Assembly: GCA_015207365.1 (NCBI GenBank)
Contig: JADEXA010000029.1
Location: forward strand, 21,295-85,294
Length of the DNA: 64,000 nucleotides
DNA from: Vacuolonema iberomarrocanum LEGE 07170
GTDB taxonomy: Bacteria; Cyanobacteriota; Cyanobacteriia; Elainellales; Elainellaceae
Reading direction: 5' to 3'
Positions within the stretch are counted from its first letter, which is position 1, and every line of letters begins with the position of its first letter. This document shows positions 1 to 8,534 of this stretch, piece after piece. The notes beneath the pieces were generated by a model, which had not been told where the DNA came from, made no database searches, and saw only the letters and a program-made list of their open reading frames with translations. The translations under genes were made by a program, and so were the position numbers.

Positions 1-115
1 TGCCTAGAATCCTGACTGAGCTGAGATAGGTCACCTTGCTGGGGCTGCCTGCTTTTCTAGATACCCGATATCTCGCTACCCATCAATTGCTCGAGCAACA
101 AACGTATAGACCATC

Positions 116-334
116 ATGGCTGAAGAGTCGCAGGCCGTTATTAAACTGGATCAATTCCTCAAATGGCAGGCATTGGTGCAAACAGGAGGAGAAGCAAAAA
201 TGCTGATCCTATCGGGGGATGTTCGGGTTAACGGGGATGTTGAAACGCGACGCGGACGCAAGCTAGTGACAGGCGATCGCGTCTCCCTCTACGACCAGAC
301 CGTTATCGTCCAACTCAATGAACCCGCCCCGTAG
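116..334 (+). CDS. S4-domain RNA-binding protein (YbcJ/RlbA-like)
   Basis: This 72-residue protein is essentially one S4 RNA-binding fold. The pattern IKLDQFLKWQALVQTGGEAK, followed by LSGDVRVNGDVETRRGRKL, is typical of the small stand-alone YbcJ-like family. Such proteins bind structured RNA, often rRNA or tRNA, but no enzymatic domain is present and the target cannot be read from sequence. The ATG at 116 gives full family length. The next gene lies 300 bp away on the opposite strand, so it appears monocistronic and is followed directly by a cluster of hairpin repeats. Confidence 0.85.
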   Translation: MAEESQAVIKLDQFLKWQALVQTGGEAKMLILSGDVRVNGDVETRRGRKLVTGDRVSLYDQTVIVQLNEPAP

Positions 335-340
335 TGTTTC

Positions 341-410
341 TCAGGATTACGCAAAACTTGCATAGTCCTGCGTGTATTTGTCGATGGGGTGGCCGCGTCC
401 CACCATTCAC
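341..410. repeat. Family D hairpin repeat, diverged copy
   Basis: The module TCAGGATTACGCAAAACTTG is followed by a hairpin with arms around GTCGATGGGGTGG and CCCACCATTCAC. The same two-module layout recurs near 31.7, 33.4, 34.2 and, less clearly, 51.8 kb. The arms here are less perfect than in the other copies. It is the first of three different repeats that fill the 335-627 intergenic gap. Confidence 0.6.
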
Positions 411-434
411 AAATTGCTTATAGTCTTGTTCCTA

Positions 435-537
435 ATATCAAATCCGGTTGAAGAACCCAACTATCGTTTGCGCCCGCTGCATTGCAGCGGGCGCAAACGA
501 TAGTTGGGTTTTACGGCTGTTTAACCGGATTTGATAT
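435..537. repeat. Family B long palindrome, copy 1
   Basis: The outer ends ATCAAATCCGGTT and AACCGGATTTGAT enclose an inner perfect 25-bp stem (CCCAACTATCG...CCCGCTGC) with the loop ATT. A second copy at 17447-17548 lies in the opposite orientation and has different but still perfectly paired stem bases. Confidence 0.85.
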
Positions 538-574
538 ATAGCGGCTGTGCTTAATGCGGTTGCACACCGCTATA
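537..574. repeat. Family A palindrome, internally deleted copy
   Basis: TATAGCGG is joined directly to the right arm CTGTGCTTAATGCGGTTG...CCGCTATA of the family A element seen whole at 4206, 33128 and 51566. The left arm and the GC-rich centre are missing. It abuts the family B palindrome. Confidence 0.75.
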
Positions 575-627
575 AATTTGGGCTGAGGAGATTGAAGGTG
601 AACCTTGCTCAAAAAGCCCCAATTGCT

Positions 628-1188
628 TCACTGCCGCCAGGTTTTCGTAACGCAGTGGGAGCACATAGACCACCGCTCTAGCTCGCCTTTTGGCGTTGGG
701 CTATGGCAGAGAGGACAGGGAGGCAAATGCTGCGATCGCGCCTTGACGCGCTCTGCCCAGCGTTGAAAGGCAGCGTCGGGAGTGTCGAGGCTGGGGGCAG
801 ATGGGAGGCGATCGGGCTGCGAAGGAGCCACCATTCGGCTGGGATGACGCTCCCACAGTTCCGTGGTTTCGGAGACGGTGACATCGGCTGATTTGTCGTG
901 CCAGCGAGCCGTTGAGAAGCGAATATCAGTGATCTGAAAAGGCAGTTGAGAATTGAGCTTTTCGAGAATTCGCTGGCGCTCAAACATCAGGTTTTGTGCC
1001 CAAGCGGAGCTAGAGGTCGCGACCTGTAATACCTGACGTTGGAAGGCGATAGGACGTGTTTGTGCCGCTACCACCGTTCCCACGACTTCCATCCAACGTA
1101 GCTGGAGATGCTGAAATTGCTGGCGTTGTCGCCAGTTGGGTTGATGTTCAATCACACCGAGAACCTGTTGGAGCGATCGCATCGCCAT
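628..1188 (-). CDS. DUF721 / DciA-like protein with C-terminal CxxC pairs
   Basis: The 186-residue product begins MAMRSLQQVLGVIEHQP and carries a DUF721 core (WMEVVGTVVAAQTRPIAF, then LQVATSSSAWAQNLMFERQRIL), the fold of the DnaB-loading helper DciA. After a proline-rich linker it ends in CPLC and CSHC pairs that look like a small zinc ribbon. I chose the ATG at 1188 because AGGAG sits six bases upstream and the family domain starts there; an open frame continues to 1293 but has no family similarity. A role in DNA replication or nucleic-acid binding is inferred from the family only. Confidence 0.75.
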   Translation of the reverse strand: MAMRSLQQVLGVIEHQPNWRQRQQFQHLQLRWMEVVGTVVAAQTRPIAFQRQVLQVATSSSAWAQNLMFERQRILEKLNSQLPFQITDIRFSTARWHDKSADVTVSETTELWERHPSRMVAPSQPDRLPSAPSLDTPDAAFQRWAERVKARSQHLPPCPLCHSPTPKGELERWSMCSHCVTKTWRQ

Positions 1189-1522
1189 GGCAAACTCCTG
1201 GGACAATGGATGGAATGGAATATGGACACAAAATAGCGAGCCAAGCCGACAAAGGCAATGGCTTGGTGTGAGAACCATTCGCTCCCTAGACATCGGGTGC
1301 CTCTCGCAATTCTCCCAAATGTAGGGGAAATCTGTGAGCTTACTTAAGTAATTCCCCTATCTGTAGAGGATTGTCGTATGGTTTTCAACAAATTCGTTAT
1401 TATAATGTGCATTCGGTTTTGGTCTCGATCGAATCAGGCGTATCGTCCCGTGCTTGTGCATAAGCGTCCCAAATAATCGTTGTTTCTCGCTCATGACGCC
1501 CTTTTGGCAGGAGTGAACCCCT
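1189..1522. other. Intergenic region, divergent promoters expected
   Basis: This 334-bp gap lies between the divergent DUF721 and SPOR-like genes. I see a perfect TATAAT at 1401-1406 on the + strand but no well-spaced -35 hexamer. No RNA gene or repeat was recognised. Confidence 0.4.
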
Positions 1523-2737
1523 ATGCCCCAACGTTCTTCCACCGATCCTTCAGCTCCTCAGTTGCTGGATCTCCATCCATCCTTACAAGCAACCTTGCGC
1601 TGCATGGATGTGCAATTGGAGGATGAGCTGGCTCGCTATCGACGGGAGCGTCGGCGATCGCCCGTGCGTCCTCAACCGACAGCGCAAGCGGCGGAAGAGG
1701 CTGACGTCGATCCGACGGTAGACAACTCGACAACGCTGGCGATCGCCCCTGGTTTTGCGGGGGATTTGGAAGGGGAGGAGGCTCCCACGGCCTTTGCCGC
1801 ATCTGCCACTGGATTTGACCCCATGGCTCCCCCGGCTGGGGCAGAAGACTACGACGACTATCTTGAGTCCTCAGAGCATTTACTTCGCAGCTTGGCAGAG
1901 GATGAGGCAGATTTGCGGACAGAGTCTACCCCTCGAATGCTCGATACGCTGCTGACGCCGCTGGGGATTGGCTCGATGGTACTGTTGCTGTTGTCCAGCG
2001 TAACCCTGGGCTATGTCATTACCCAGCCCAGTGGGCTGCCCTTTGTGGGGGTCGGTGCGAGTGGCGAAGACCCCACAGCTGAGACCAATAACGATTTAAC
2101 CCTGTCGGAAGAAGAAACCGCTGCATCGGTTGCGCCCGTCACGCCAGATTTGTCTAGCCAGGAATTCCGCGACCTCAACCTCGATACCCTCAGTACCTTG
2201 CCCGAGGATGAGGTGGATGGAAGACTCGATGATTTGGCTGGAGCGGCGCTTTCCCAGGACGAAACAGAGGATGGCGCAGCAGATACATCCACCGCTACCA
2301 CCGCAACATCTGCCACGCCAGCGGCTCAACCAGCGGCTCAAGCTACGGCTCCTGCATCCCGCCCATCTGCGACACCGGCTCCCGCGCGATCGCCTGCAGC
2401 GGCAGCTCCGGCTCCCCAGCCGCAAGCGGCTCCCGCGCCTAGTCCCCGCCCAGCACCAGCACCAGCGGCTCCTCCCCGGAGTGCGCCATCTCCCAGCCCT
2501 GTCGCAGCGGCAACACCGTCTTCGCCAGACGCTTATTACTACGTCGTGACAGACTACACCGGAGATGCCGCACTGGGAGCGGCTCAAGATGCTGTTCCCG
2601 ACGCCTATGTCCGCAACTTCAGTAGCGGCGCGGTTGTTCAGTTTGGTGCATTCAGCGAAGAAGACCGGGCGCGCGCCTTATCGCAAGACCTTCAAAGCCA
2701 AGGTATTTCTGCTCGTGTGCAGCGGATCGAGCGCTAA
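1523..2737 (+). CDS. Single-pass membrane protein with C-terminal SPOR-like domain
   Basis: The 404-residue protein has a hydrophilic N-terminus (about 1-145), one transmembrane helix (about 146-168, LGIGSMVLLLLSSVTLGYVI), an acidic then strongly Pro/Ala-rich linker (about 245-335) and a C-terminal module of about 70 residues (YYYVVTDYTG...VQFGAFSEEDRARALSQDLQ...RVQRIE). The last module resembles SPOR domains, which bind denuded peptidoglycan glycans, with the typical V-Q-x-G-A-F strand and an A-x-x-L-x-x-L helix. A cell-envelope or division-site role is inferred. The linker is unusually low in complexity. Confidence 0.7.
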   Translation: MPQRSSTDPSAPQLLDLHPSLQATLRCMDVQLEDELARYRRERRRSPVRPQPTAQAAEEADVDPTVDNSTTLAIAPGFAGDLEGEEAPTAFAASATGFDPMAPPAGAEDYDDYLESSEHLLRSLAEDEADLRTESTPRMLDTLLTPLGIGSMVLLLLSSVTLGYVITQPSGLPFVGVGASGEDPTAETNNDLTLSEEETAASVAPVTPDLSSQEFRDLNLDTLSTLPEDEVDGRLDDLAGAALSQDETEDGAADTSTATTATSATPAAQPAAQATAPASRPSATPAPARSPAAAAPAPQPQAAPAPSPRPAPAPAAPPRSAPSPSPVAAATPSSPDAYYYVVTDYTGDAALGAAQDAVPDAYVRNFSSGAVVQFGAFSEEDRARALSQDLQSQGISARVQRIER

Positions 2738-3091
2738 TCTGAGCCTTGAGAATACGGCGTTCTCTAGAACGAAGGAGACAATCCTCAGGGGATCTCAAAA
2801 ATGATCGCCTTATGCATTGAGATCAAGACAAATCATTTTTTGAAAGCTACGCACTGAAAGGCTTTCAAAAAATATTTAGTGTCTAGCTCAGCGCGTAGCG
2901 CTATACGCTGAATCTTTTTGGTGGGCGGTTGCGTGTCGTCCATCCTGTTGGTACGAACCTGTTCTCCTCTAGTGGTTAGCACGGGTCTACACCAAAACCT
3001 TGGTATTACGCGGACGATATCCTGCCTGAACTCTAGAATGGTGAGCATGAAGAGTCCGTCTTGTTGATGTTGGCTGATTGAAGGTGGCACC
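2738..3091. repeat. Intergenic region with diverged family C hairpin
   Basis: The gap holds a hairpin at 2833-2873 (arms ATTTTTTGAAAGC and GCTTTCAAAAAAT), a diverged member of the family seen at 38031 and 54401. It also holds an imperfect palindrome at 2889-2910 (CAGCGCGTAGCGCTA...CGCTG). The rest shows no gene. Confidence 0.55.
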
Positions 3092-4189
3092 ATGTCTAAG
3101 CCGAGTTTGCGATCGCGCTTGTTTTTTTCACACTTGATCGTGACTCTGCTGGGAGCAATTACCTTCATCACCATCAGTAAGGTTTTCTCCCCCCGCTATT
3201 TCGTCATTTTCCTGGAGGGGATTGAGGGTCCCAATATTGCCAGAATCGGTCCACTACGGCGCGATCTCGTTCAGGCTTTTCAAGCGGCCTGGAATCGGGG
3301 TGCTTATTGGTCCGTCATTGTAGGAACTTCGACGGCAGGGGTTTTGAGTTATCTGGTGTCGCGCCGAGTTGTGCAACCTCTCATTCAGATGGAAGACATC
3401 ACCAAGAATTTTGCCGCAGGAGACTGGCAAGAGCGCATGCCATCCCAGGAGATCTTTGAGCTTGATCAGTTGGCGCATAGTTTCAACCGCATGGCCGCCG
3501 AATTGCAGAATGTCGAGCAGCGGCGGCGCGATTTAGTCACGGATCTGACCCATGAACTGCGAACCCCGCTCACGATTGTGGAGGGCTATTTGGAGGGTTT
3601 GTCAGATGATACGATCGCCCCTTCCCCGGAGCTCTATCAATTACTAGCCCGCGAAACGCTACGGATGCGTCGTCTCGTGAATGACTTGCAAGAACTGTCT
3701 AAGATCGAGGCAGGCTACTTACCCATTGATACGAAGCCGACAGCCCTTCACCCGATCCTGAGTTCGGTGTTACAACGGTTCACCGATCAGGTCTTTGACA
3801 AGGAGCAGTTGACCATTGTTCTAGATGTGCCGTCGGATTTGCCTCTCGTCGCAGCAGATGCGCTTCGAATTGAGCAAGTATTGGTCAATTTGTTGGGGAA
3901 TGCTTTACGCTACACACCCCAGGGAAGCATCTCAGTGAAGGCATGGCAGGCTGGCGATCGCGTCTGGACAGCCGTCAGCGATACCGGAATTGGGATTGCA
4001 CCCGAAGATTTGCCGCATATTTTTGAACGATTTTGGCGTTCTGATCGCAGTCGTGCTCGCAACTCAGGGGGTACGGGCATTGGGTTAGCCATTAGTCGCC
4101 GCCTGGTAGAGTTGCAGCAGGGCACCATGGAGGTAGAAAGCGAACTCGGGACGGGGAGTACATTCCGCTTCTCTCTCCTGTTGGCCTAA
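3092..4189 (+). CDS. Membrane sensor histidine kinase (HAMP-HisKA-HATPase)
   Basis: The 365-residue kinase has a first membrane helix at about 11-32, a short extracytoplasmic loop, a second helix at about 72-90, a HAMP linker at about 91-145, a HisKA dimerisation helix with His154 in the motif HELRTPL, and a C-terminal ATPase. The N box (NLLGNALRYTP), G1 (DTGIGI), F box (IFERFWR) and G2 (GGTGIGLAI) are all present, so it should be active. It resembles BaeS/ResE-type kinases. No response regulator lies next to it, so it is an orphan kinase. The sensory loop is too short and generic to suggest a signal. Confidence 0.9.
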   Translation: MSKPSLRSRLFFSHLIVTLLGAITFITISKVFSPRYFVIFLEGIEGPNIARIGPLRRDLVQAFQAAWNRGAYWSVIVGTSTAGVLSYLVSRRVVQPLIQMEDITKNFAAGDWQERMPSQEIFELDQLAHSFNRMAAELQNVEQRRRDLVTDLTHELRTPLTIVEGYLEGLSDDTIAPSPELYQLLARETLRMRRLVNDLQELSKIEAGYLPIDTKPTALHPILSSVLQRFTDQVFDKEQLTIVLDVPSDLPLVAADALRIEQVLVNLLGNALRYTPQGSISVKAWQAGDRVWTAVSDTGIGIAPEDLPHIFERFWRSDRSRARNSGGTGIGLAISRRLVELQQGTMEVESELGTGSTFRFSLLLA

Positions 4190-4205
4190 TATAGGCTTAC
4201 GCATT

Positions 4206-4300
4206 TATAGCGCTATGCGCGTTAGTTAAGTACGGTTGTGTGGGGCGCGCCGCGCCCCACACAACCGTTGCTGTGCTTAATGCGGTTGCACACCGCTATA
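4206..4300. repeat. Family A palindrome, full copy 1
   Basis: This 95-bp imperfect palindrome runs from TATAGCGCTATGCGCG to CACACCGCTATA, with the centre GGGGCGCGCCGCGCCCC. Full copies are at 33128 and 51566 and a half copy is at 63829. It lies downstream of the histidine kinase. A short hairpin (TGCGGCAA...TTGCCGCA, 4343-4372) follows without a T-tract. Confidence 0.9.
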
Positions 4301-4448
4301 CTTTGGGTTTACCTCAGTGCGTAGCGCTACCGCAAAAAAAGATGCGGCAACTGTGGGAAACAGATTGCCGCAGGGCACGCACGTTGAGATTCAAGGAGAA
4401 GCGGATCGAACCGCTGACACCAGACCGTGTGAGAGAATCACGGATTCA

Positions 4449-5468
4449 TCAGTAGCGGCTGGCGCGTGCATAGTCGCCAACTAGGTAGCAGAGGGATTTG
4501 AGCGTCGCGATCGCCTGCTCTTCCAGCATGCTATCGCTCATCAGCTTGGCAACTGCCAACCGTTGCTCGTAGCACTCTAGTGCCAGGGTGTAGTTGCCCA
4601 TCGAGTCGTAAATGACCCCCAAACTTTCGAGCGCCTGCTCTTCATTGCGGTAGTCGTTAAGCGCCCGAGCAATATCCAATCGCTTCCGGTGGTAGGTGAC
4701 GGCTTTTTCGTAGTTACCGAGGCTGTAGCAAGCGCTAGCCAGGTTCTTCAGAATTTGCCCTTCCATCTGGCGATCGCCCATCCGCTGAGTCAGCTTCAGT
4801 AGTTGCTCGTAGCAGTCGATGGTCTTGATGTAATCCGCTTGCGCATGGTAAGCATTGCCCAGGTTGCGCCAGATCTGACTTTCGACCTGCCAGTCCCCCA
4901 AAACCTGAGCCAACCGCAAACCCTGCTCGTAGAACAAGATGGCAGCTGTACAGTCACCAATCGCTTTGTAGACCATTCCCAGATTGTTGAGGGCGGCCAT
5001 TTCTCCCCGGCGATCGCGAATCTCGCGCGCGACATTCAAGCTTTGCAGCTTATACTCAATCGCCTTCGGAAAGTCATTCAGATGGCGGTAGGCATTGCCC
5101 AGATTCCCCAACGCTTGCCGCTCGATGCGACGATCCATGATTTGACGGGCGATCGCCAGAGCCTGGTAAGAGTGGGCAATCGCTTCGGCATACTGCCCCA
5201 TGGCATAGAGCACGAGCCCCATCCCACTTAATGCCATCCCTTCTCCTTGCATGTCCTGCAACTCGCGGTAGTTGTTCAGCACTTTTTGAAAGGCTGCAAG
5301 GGATGAACTAAACTCTCGAATTTGGTACTGCTCAATGGCCTTTTCCAGCACCACATCTAGCTTGGGTTCCGACGCCTGCGAGGAAAGACGGTCTTTGGCT
5401 TGAGCCTCGCGCATTCGAGCGGGTGCAGGAATGTAGGTTCCTTGATTGCCGGGTTGAGAATCTTGCAT
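4449..5468 (-). CDS. Tetratricopeptide-repeat protein
   Basis: The 339-residue protein is almost entirely TPR repeats of about 40 residues, with recurring units such as QALGNLGNAYRHLNDFPKAI and QILKNLASACYSLGNYEKAV. This spacing matches the longer TPR_12/LGN-like variety. About seven units are visible from residue 45 to the end. There is no signal peptide, membrane segment or enzymatic domain, so it is probably a cytoplasmic protein-protein scaffold. Partners cannot be inferred because both flanks are isolated. Confidence 0.8.
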   Translation of the reverse strand: MQDSQPGNQGTYIPAPARMREAQAKDRLSSQASEPKLDVVLEKAIEQYQIREFSSSLAAFQKVLNNYRELQDMQGEGMALSGMGLVLYAMGQYAEAIAHSYQALAIARQIMDRRIERQALGNLGNAYRHLNDFPKAIEYKLQSLNVAREIRDRRGEMAALNNLGMVYKAIGDCTAAILFYEQGLRLAQVLGDWQVESQIWRNLGNAYHAQADYIKTIDCYEQLLKLTQRMGDRQMEGQILKNLASACYSLGNYEKAVTYHRKRLDIARALNDYRNEEQALESLGVIYDSMGNYTLALECYEQRLAVAKLMSDSMLEEQAIATLKSLCYLVGDYARASRY

Positions 5469-6117
5469 TATTTTCTAGCCCTCCCGAGTGAGTCAACTAG
5501 CCTGGAAAGGCATTCAGAAAAAGGATCTCGATAGATGGCTGTCCACAGCGATAGAGGAGACAACACCCATGCTTGCCAGGCAATCGAAATCGATGGCAGA
5601 ACAAAAAAAACTATCGATAATCCAAATCTTTGTATTGATATAGCTGTAGACATCCTTCCTGCGCGAATGCTTGAAACGCAAATGTGTGAACGAGATTCTA
5701 ATGATAGAAAAAGTGACGATCTCAACAGGGAAGGGGTATCGATACGGATAGCAGTTGCTAACGCTTACGATTAAATCTAGCGGTGCTTCGGCCTAGAAAA
5801 TTCCTTTATCAATTGGACTCGTTGCCAAAGATTTCCGCCTACGGATATTTCTTTTGCAAGGATTTTCAAGGATATCGAAACACCGCCTGAGTAGCTTGCC
5901 TGGGTCTTATTCATATCTTTAGATTGACATAAAGATTAGATGAATTTCTACGGTGTATGTTCTGAATTCGTGCTAGCAAGACCCACATCTGCTAATTTAT
6001 AAAATCCGCAATTCCCCCCAAAAATAATCTGGTGGATGAAGAATAAAAAAATAGTAACGCAGGCGTGAAACCCAAGGGAGCGTAGGGATAAGAGCGATCG
6101 CACTCTGCCCCCTTACT
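5469..6117. other. Long intergenic region, nothing recognised
   Basis: This 649-bp gap separates two leftward genes. It is relatively AT-rich in places. I see no convincing coding frame, RNA gene or family A-F hairpin. It should hold the promoter of the TPR gene and the 3' region of pyk. Confidence 0.5.
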
Positions 6118-7917
6118 TTATGCTTCTGTCGGTACGGGTACGGAGAGATCGGCTGGAACCCGTCCGGCAGAACCGGAGAACACGAGGCCCCGCTGGACAT
6201 CCAACGTCAGTAATGTGCCGTCTCGAATGACGGTTGTTGCATTTTTTACGCCGACGATGACCGGAACCCCTAAACGTAAACCAATCACGGCGGCATGACT
6301 CGTAAGGCTGTCATCTTCAGTGACGATTCCAGCAGACTTGCGAATGGCCTCGACATAGTCAGCATTGGTACGGGTAGTCACTAGAACGGAGCCGGGGTTG
6401 AAATTCTTGAGATCCTGAGTATTGTGAGCGACACAAGCTCGACCGCTAACCGATCCCTGCCCAATGCCCACGCCCTTGCCCAGCACGGCGGTGACCACAT
6501 CCACCTTAATCAAGTCGGTGGAACCCGCTACTCCTTGGAGGGTTCCAGCGGTCATCACGACCAATTCCCCTTCAAACAGCAGTTGCTTTTCTTGTGCAAC
6601 ATTCAATGCTGCCTGGAAGGTTTGCCCCGTGGATGGAAGATCCAAAATCAGCAGAGGGCGCACCCCCCATACCATCTGTAATTGCCGAGCCACATCCACA
6701 TGCGGAGTGATCGCCAGAATGGGAGTCCGGGGGCGAAACTTGGAGACGTTGCGAGCCGTGGCTCCCGTTTTCGTCAGGGTCATAATGGCAGAGGCCTGTA
6801 GCTGAGACGCGATGCGTCCGACGGCCTGACTAATGGCATTGGGAATCGAGTGACCGGGTTTGTCTTCTAGGCTGGGCTTTGTCGGTTGTTCCCGCTCAAT
6901 ACGAACGGCAATTCGGGCCATCGTTTCTACCGCTTGTACCGGGAACTTGCCCACAGCCGTTTCATTCGAGAGCATCACTGCATCCGTACCGTCGAGAATT
7001 GCGTTGGCCACATCCGAGATCTCGGCTCGGGTGGGGCGAGGGTTGTTCACCATACTGTCCAGCATTTGTGTGGCAGTGATGATGGGAATGCCCAGACGAT
7101 TGGCTGTTTGAATCAACCGTTTTTGCAAAATCGGGACATCCTCTGCGGGGAGCTCAACCCCTAAATCCCCCCGAGCCACCATGACGCCATCGCAGATGGA
7201 GAGAATGGCTTCCATTTGCTCGATCGCCTCATGTTTCTCAATTTTGGCGATGACGGGCACATTTTTCCCAGCGCTGGAAATGAGTTCTTTCACTTCCAAA
7301 ATGTCTTGGGGATTTCGCACAAAGCTAAGCGCGACCCAGTCTACGCCCTGATCGAGCCCAAACATCAAGTCGGTTTTGTCTTTTTCGGTCAGGGCTTTGA
7401 TCGAGAGGTAGACCCCAGGGAAGTTGACCCCTTTGTTGTTCGATAAAACCCCACCTACCACAACCCGACAATGCAGCTCTCGGCTCGCTGGATCAACCCG
7501 CTCCACATACATTTCCACCTTGCCGTCATCCAGCAGAATTGTGGAGCCCAGGGGCACTTCGTCGGCCAGGGGGCCGTAAGTAACAGCGCTAATTTCCTGC
7601 GTTCCTGGCATGGGTTTGCTGGTGAGGATGAAGGGATCACCTTTTTCCAGCGTGATCGAGCCGTCTTTAAACTTGCCGAGGCGGATTTTGGGACCCTGGA
7701 GATCTTGCAAGATGCCAACGGGCTGGTTCAGCTCAAACGAGATCTGGCGGATGAGCCGAATATTACGCTGGTGGTCTTCGTGGGTGCCGTGGGAGAAGTT
7801 GAGGCGCAGGGTTGTTGCTCCAGCCAAGATGAGTTCTCGCAACACTTCGGGGCTGCTGGTGGCAGGACCAATGGTGGCAACAATTTTGGCACGACGCAGG
7901 GTGTGATGTAATGACAT
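6118..7917 (-). CDS. pyk: Pyruvate kinase with C-terminal PEP-utiliser domain
   Basis: This 599-residue enzyme converts phosphoenolpyruvate and ADP to pyruvate and ATP in glycolysis. It opens with RRAKIVATIGPATSS and contains the catalytic Lys motif (VPVIAKIEKHEAI) and the MVARGDLGVE and ATQMLDSM motifs. After the usual allosteric domain a further segment of about 110 residues (SGRACVAHNTQDL...TSHAAVIGLRLGVPVIVG) is the mobile phosphohistidine-type domain found at the end of many bacterial pyruvate kinases. Its TSHAA histidine is conserved. The total length matches that long class. It is monocistronic. Confidence 0.95.
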   Translation of the reverse strand: MSLHHTLRRAKIVATIGPATSSPEVLRELILAGATTLRLNFSHGTHEDHQRNIRLIRQISFELNQPVGILQDLQGPKIRLGKFKDGSITLEKGDPFILTSKPMPGTQEISAVTYGPLADEVPLGSTILLDDGKVEMYVERVDPASRELHCRVVVGGVLSNNKGVNFPGVYLSIKALTEKDKTDLMFGLDQGVDWVALSFVRNPQDILEVKELISSAGKNVPVIAKIEKHEAIEQMEAILSICDGVMVARGDLGVELPAEDVPILQKRLIQTANRLGIPIITATQMLDSMVNNPRPTRAEISDVANAILDGTDAVMLSNETAVGKFPVQAVETMARIAVRIEREQPTKPSLEDKPGHSIPNAISQAVGRIASQLQASAIMTLTKTGATARNVSKFRPRTPILAITPHVDVARQLQMVWGVRPLLILDLPSTGQTFQAALNVAQEKQLLFEGELVVMTAGTLQGVAGSTDLIKVDVVTAVLGKGVGIGQGSVSGRACVAHNTQDLKNFNPGSVLVTTRTNADYVEAIRKSAGIVTEDDSLTSHAAVIGLRLGVPVIVGVKNATTVIRDGTLLTLDVQRGLVFSGSAGRVPADLSVPVPTEA

Positions 7918-8534
7918 GAGTTTCCAGACGTTTGAGAAGAGAGGATGGGACTGTCCCAGACAGTATCAAACGGTATCAGGCAATGACGTATTGCAGGATA
8001 GTATTCACCGAAATCGCTTCAATAATAAGGTCGCTATTTTTCGCTGAAAGCATTTACTAAAGCCTGTCTGGGGCATCTCTATGGAGGAGGTTTGATCAGT
8101 TATGCGAGATCGGGGTCGGTATATCCAGACGATTTTCATGAAATTGAAAGGGCGCGTGGCACAGCGAGAATAGATCGCAGCATTGACGGTTGGGCGATCG
8201 CCCCATCAAGGGTCTGCATTCTTGTTCTCTCCTTTGTGGTTTGATCGTGCGTGCCGCGCTGCCGCTATAGGGTCGCAATCCCATCTCTGACACTTGCAAC
8301 CTGACCCTGACCACTGATGCAAACGGAGTTTATTTGATTGGAGTATATCGAAGTTAATGCACCTCCTCTCAAAAAGCGTCAAAATAAAATCAGGACATAC
8401 ATATGTTTTGGCCCCATCGCGTCAGCCTGATGGCTAGAATGCCATGGGCAGTTTGACATAACATCTTCTTGACGGGAATGGTTGCCCAGTGAGCCTGGCG
8501 GTTTTTGTGTTGTCTTTGCTCTAATACCCTGCCT
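7918..8534. other. Intergenic region between pyk and uvrC
   Basis: This 617-bp gap lies between divergent genes and should contain both promoters. No gene, RNA or family repeat could be supported in it. Confidence 0.45.

Noticed and set aside
2096..2587. Arg/Cys-rich antisense frame over the Pro/Ala-rich linker of the SPOR-like protein
   Set aside because: Composition is an artefact of GC-rich linker codons; no family features.
4240..4455. Small open frame running through the family A palindrome; similar ones near 33160 and 51598
   Set aside because: The shared HTTVAVLNAVAHRY-like peptide is only a translation of the repeat arm; the frames diverge immediately outside and have no ribosome-binding site.
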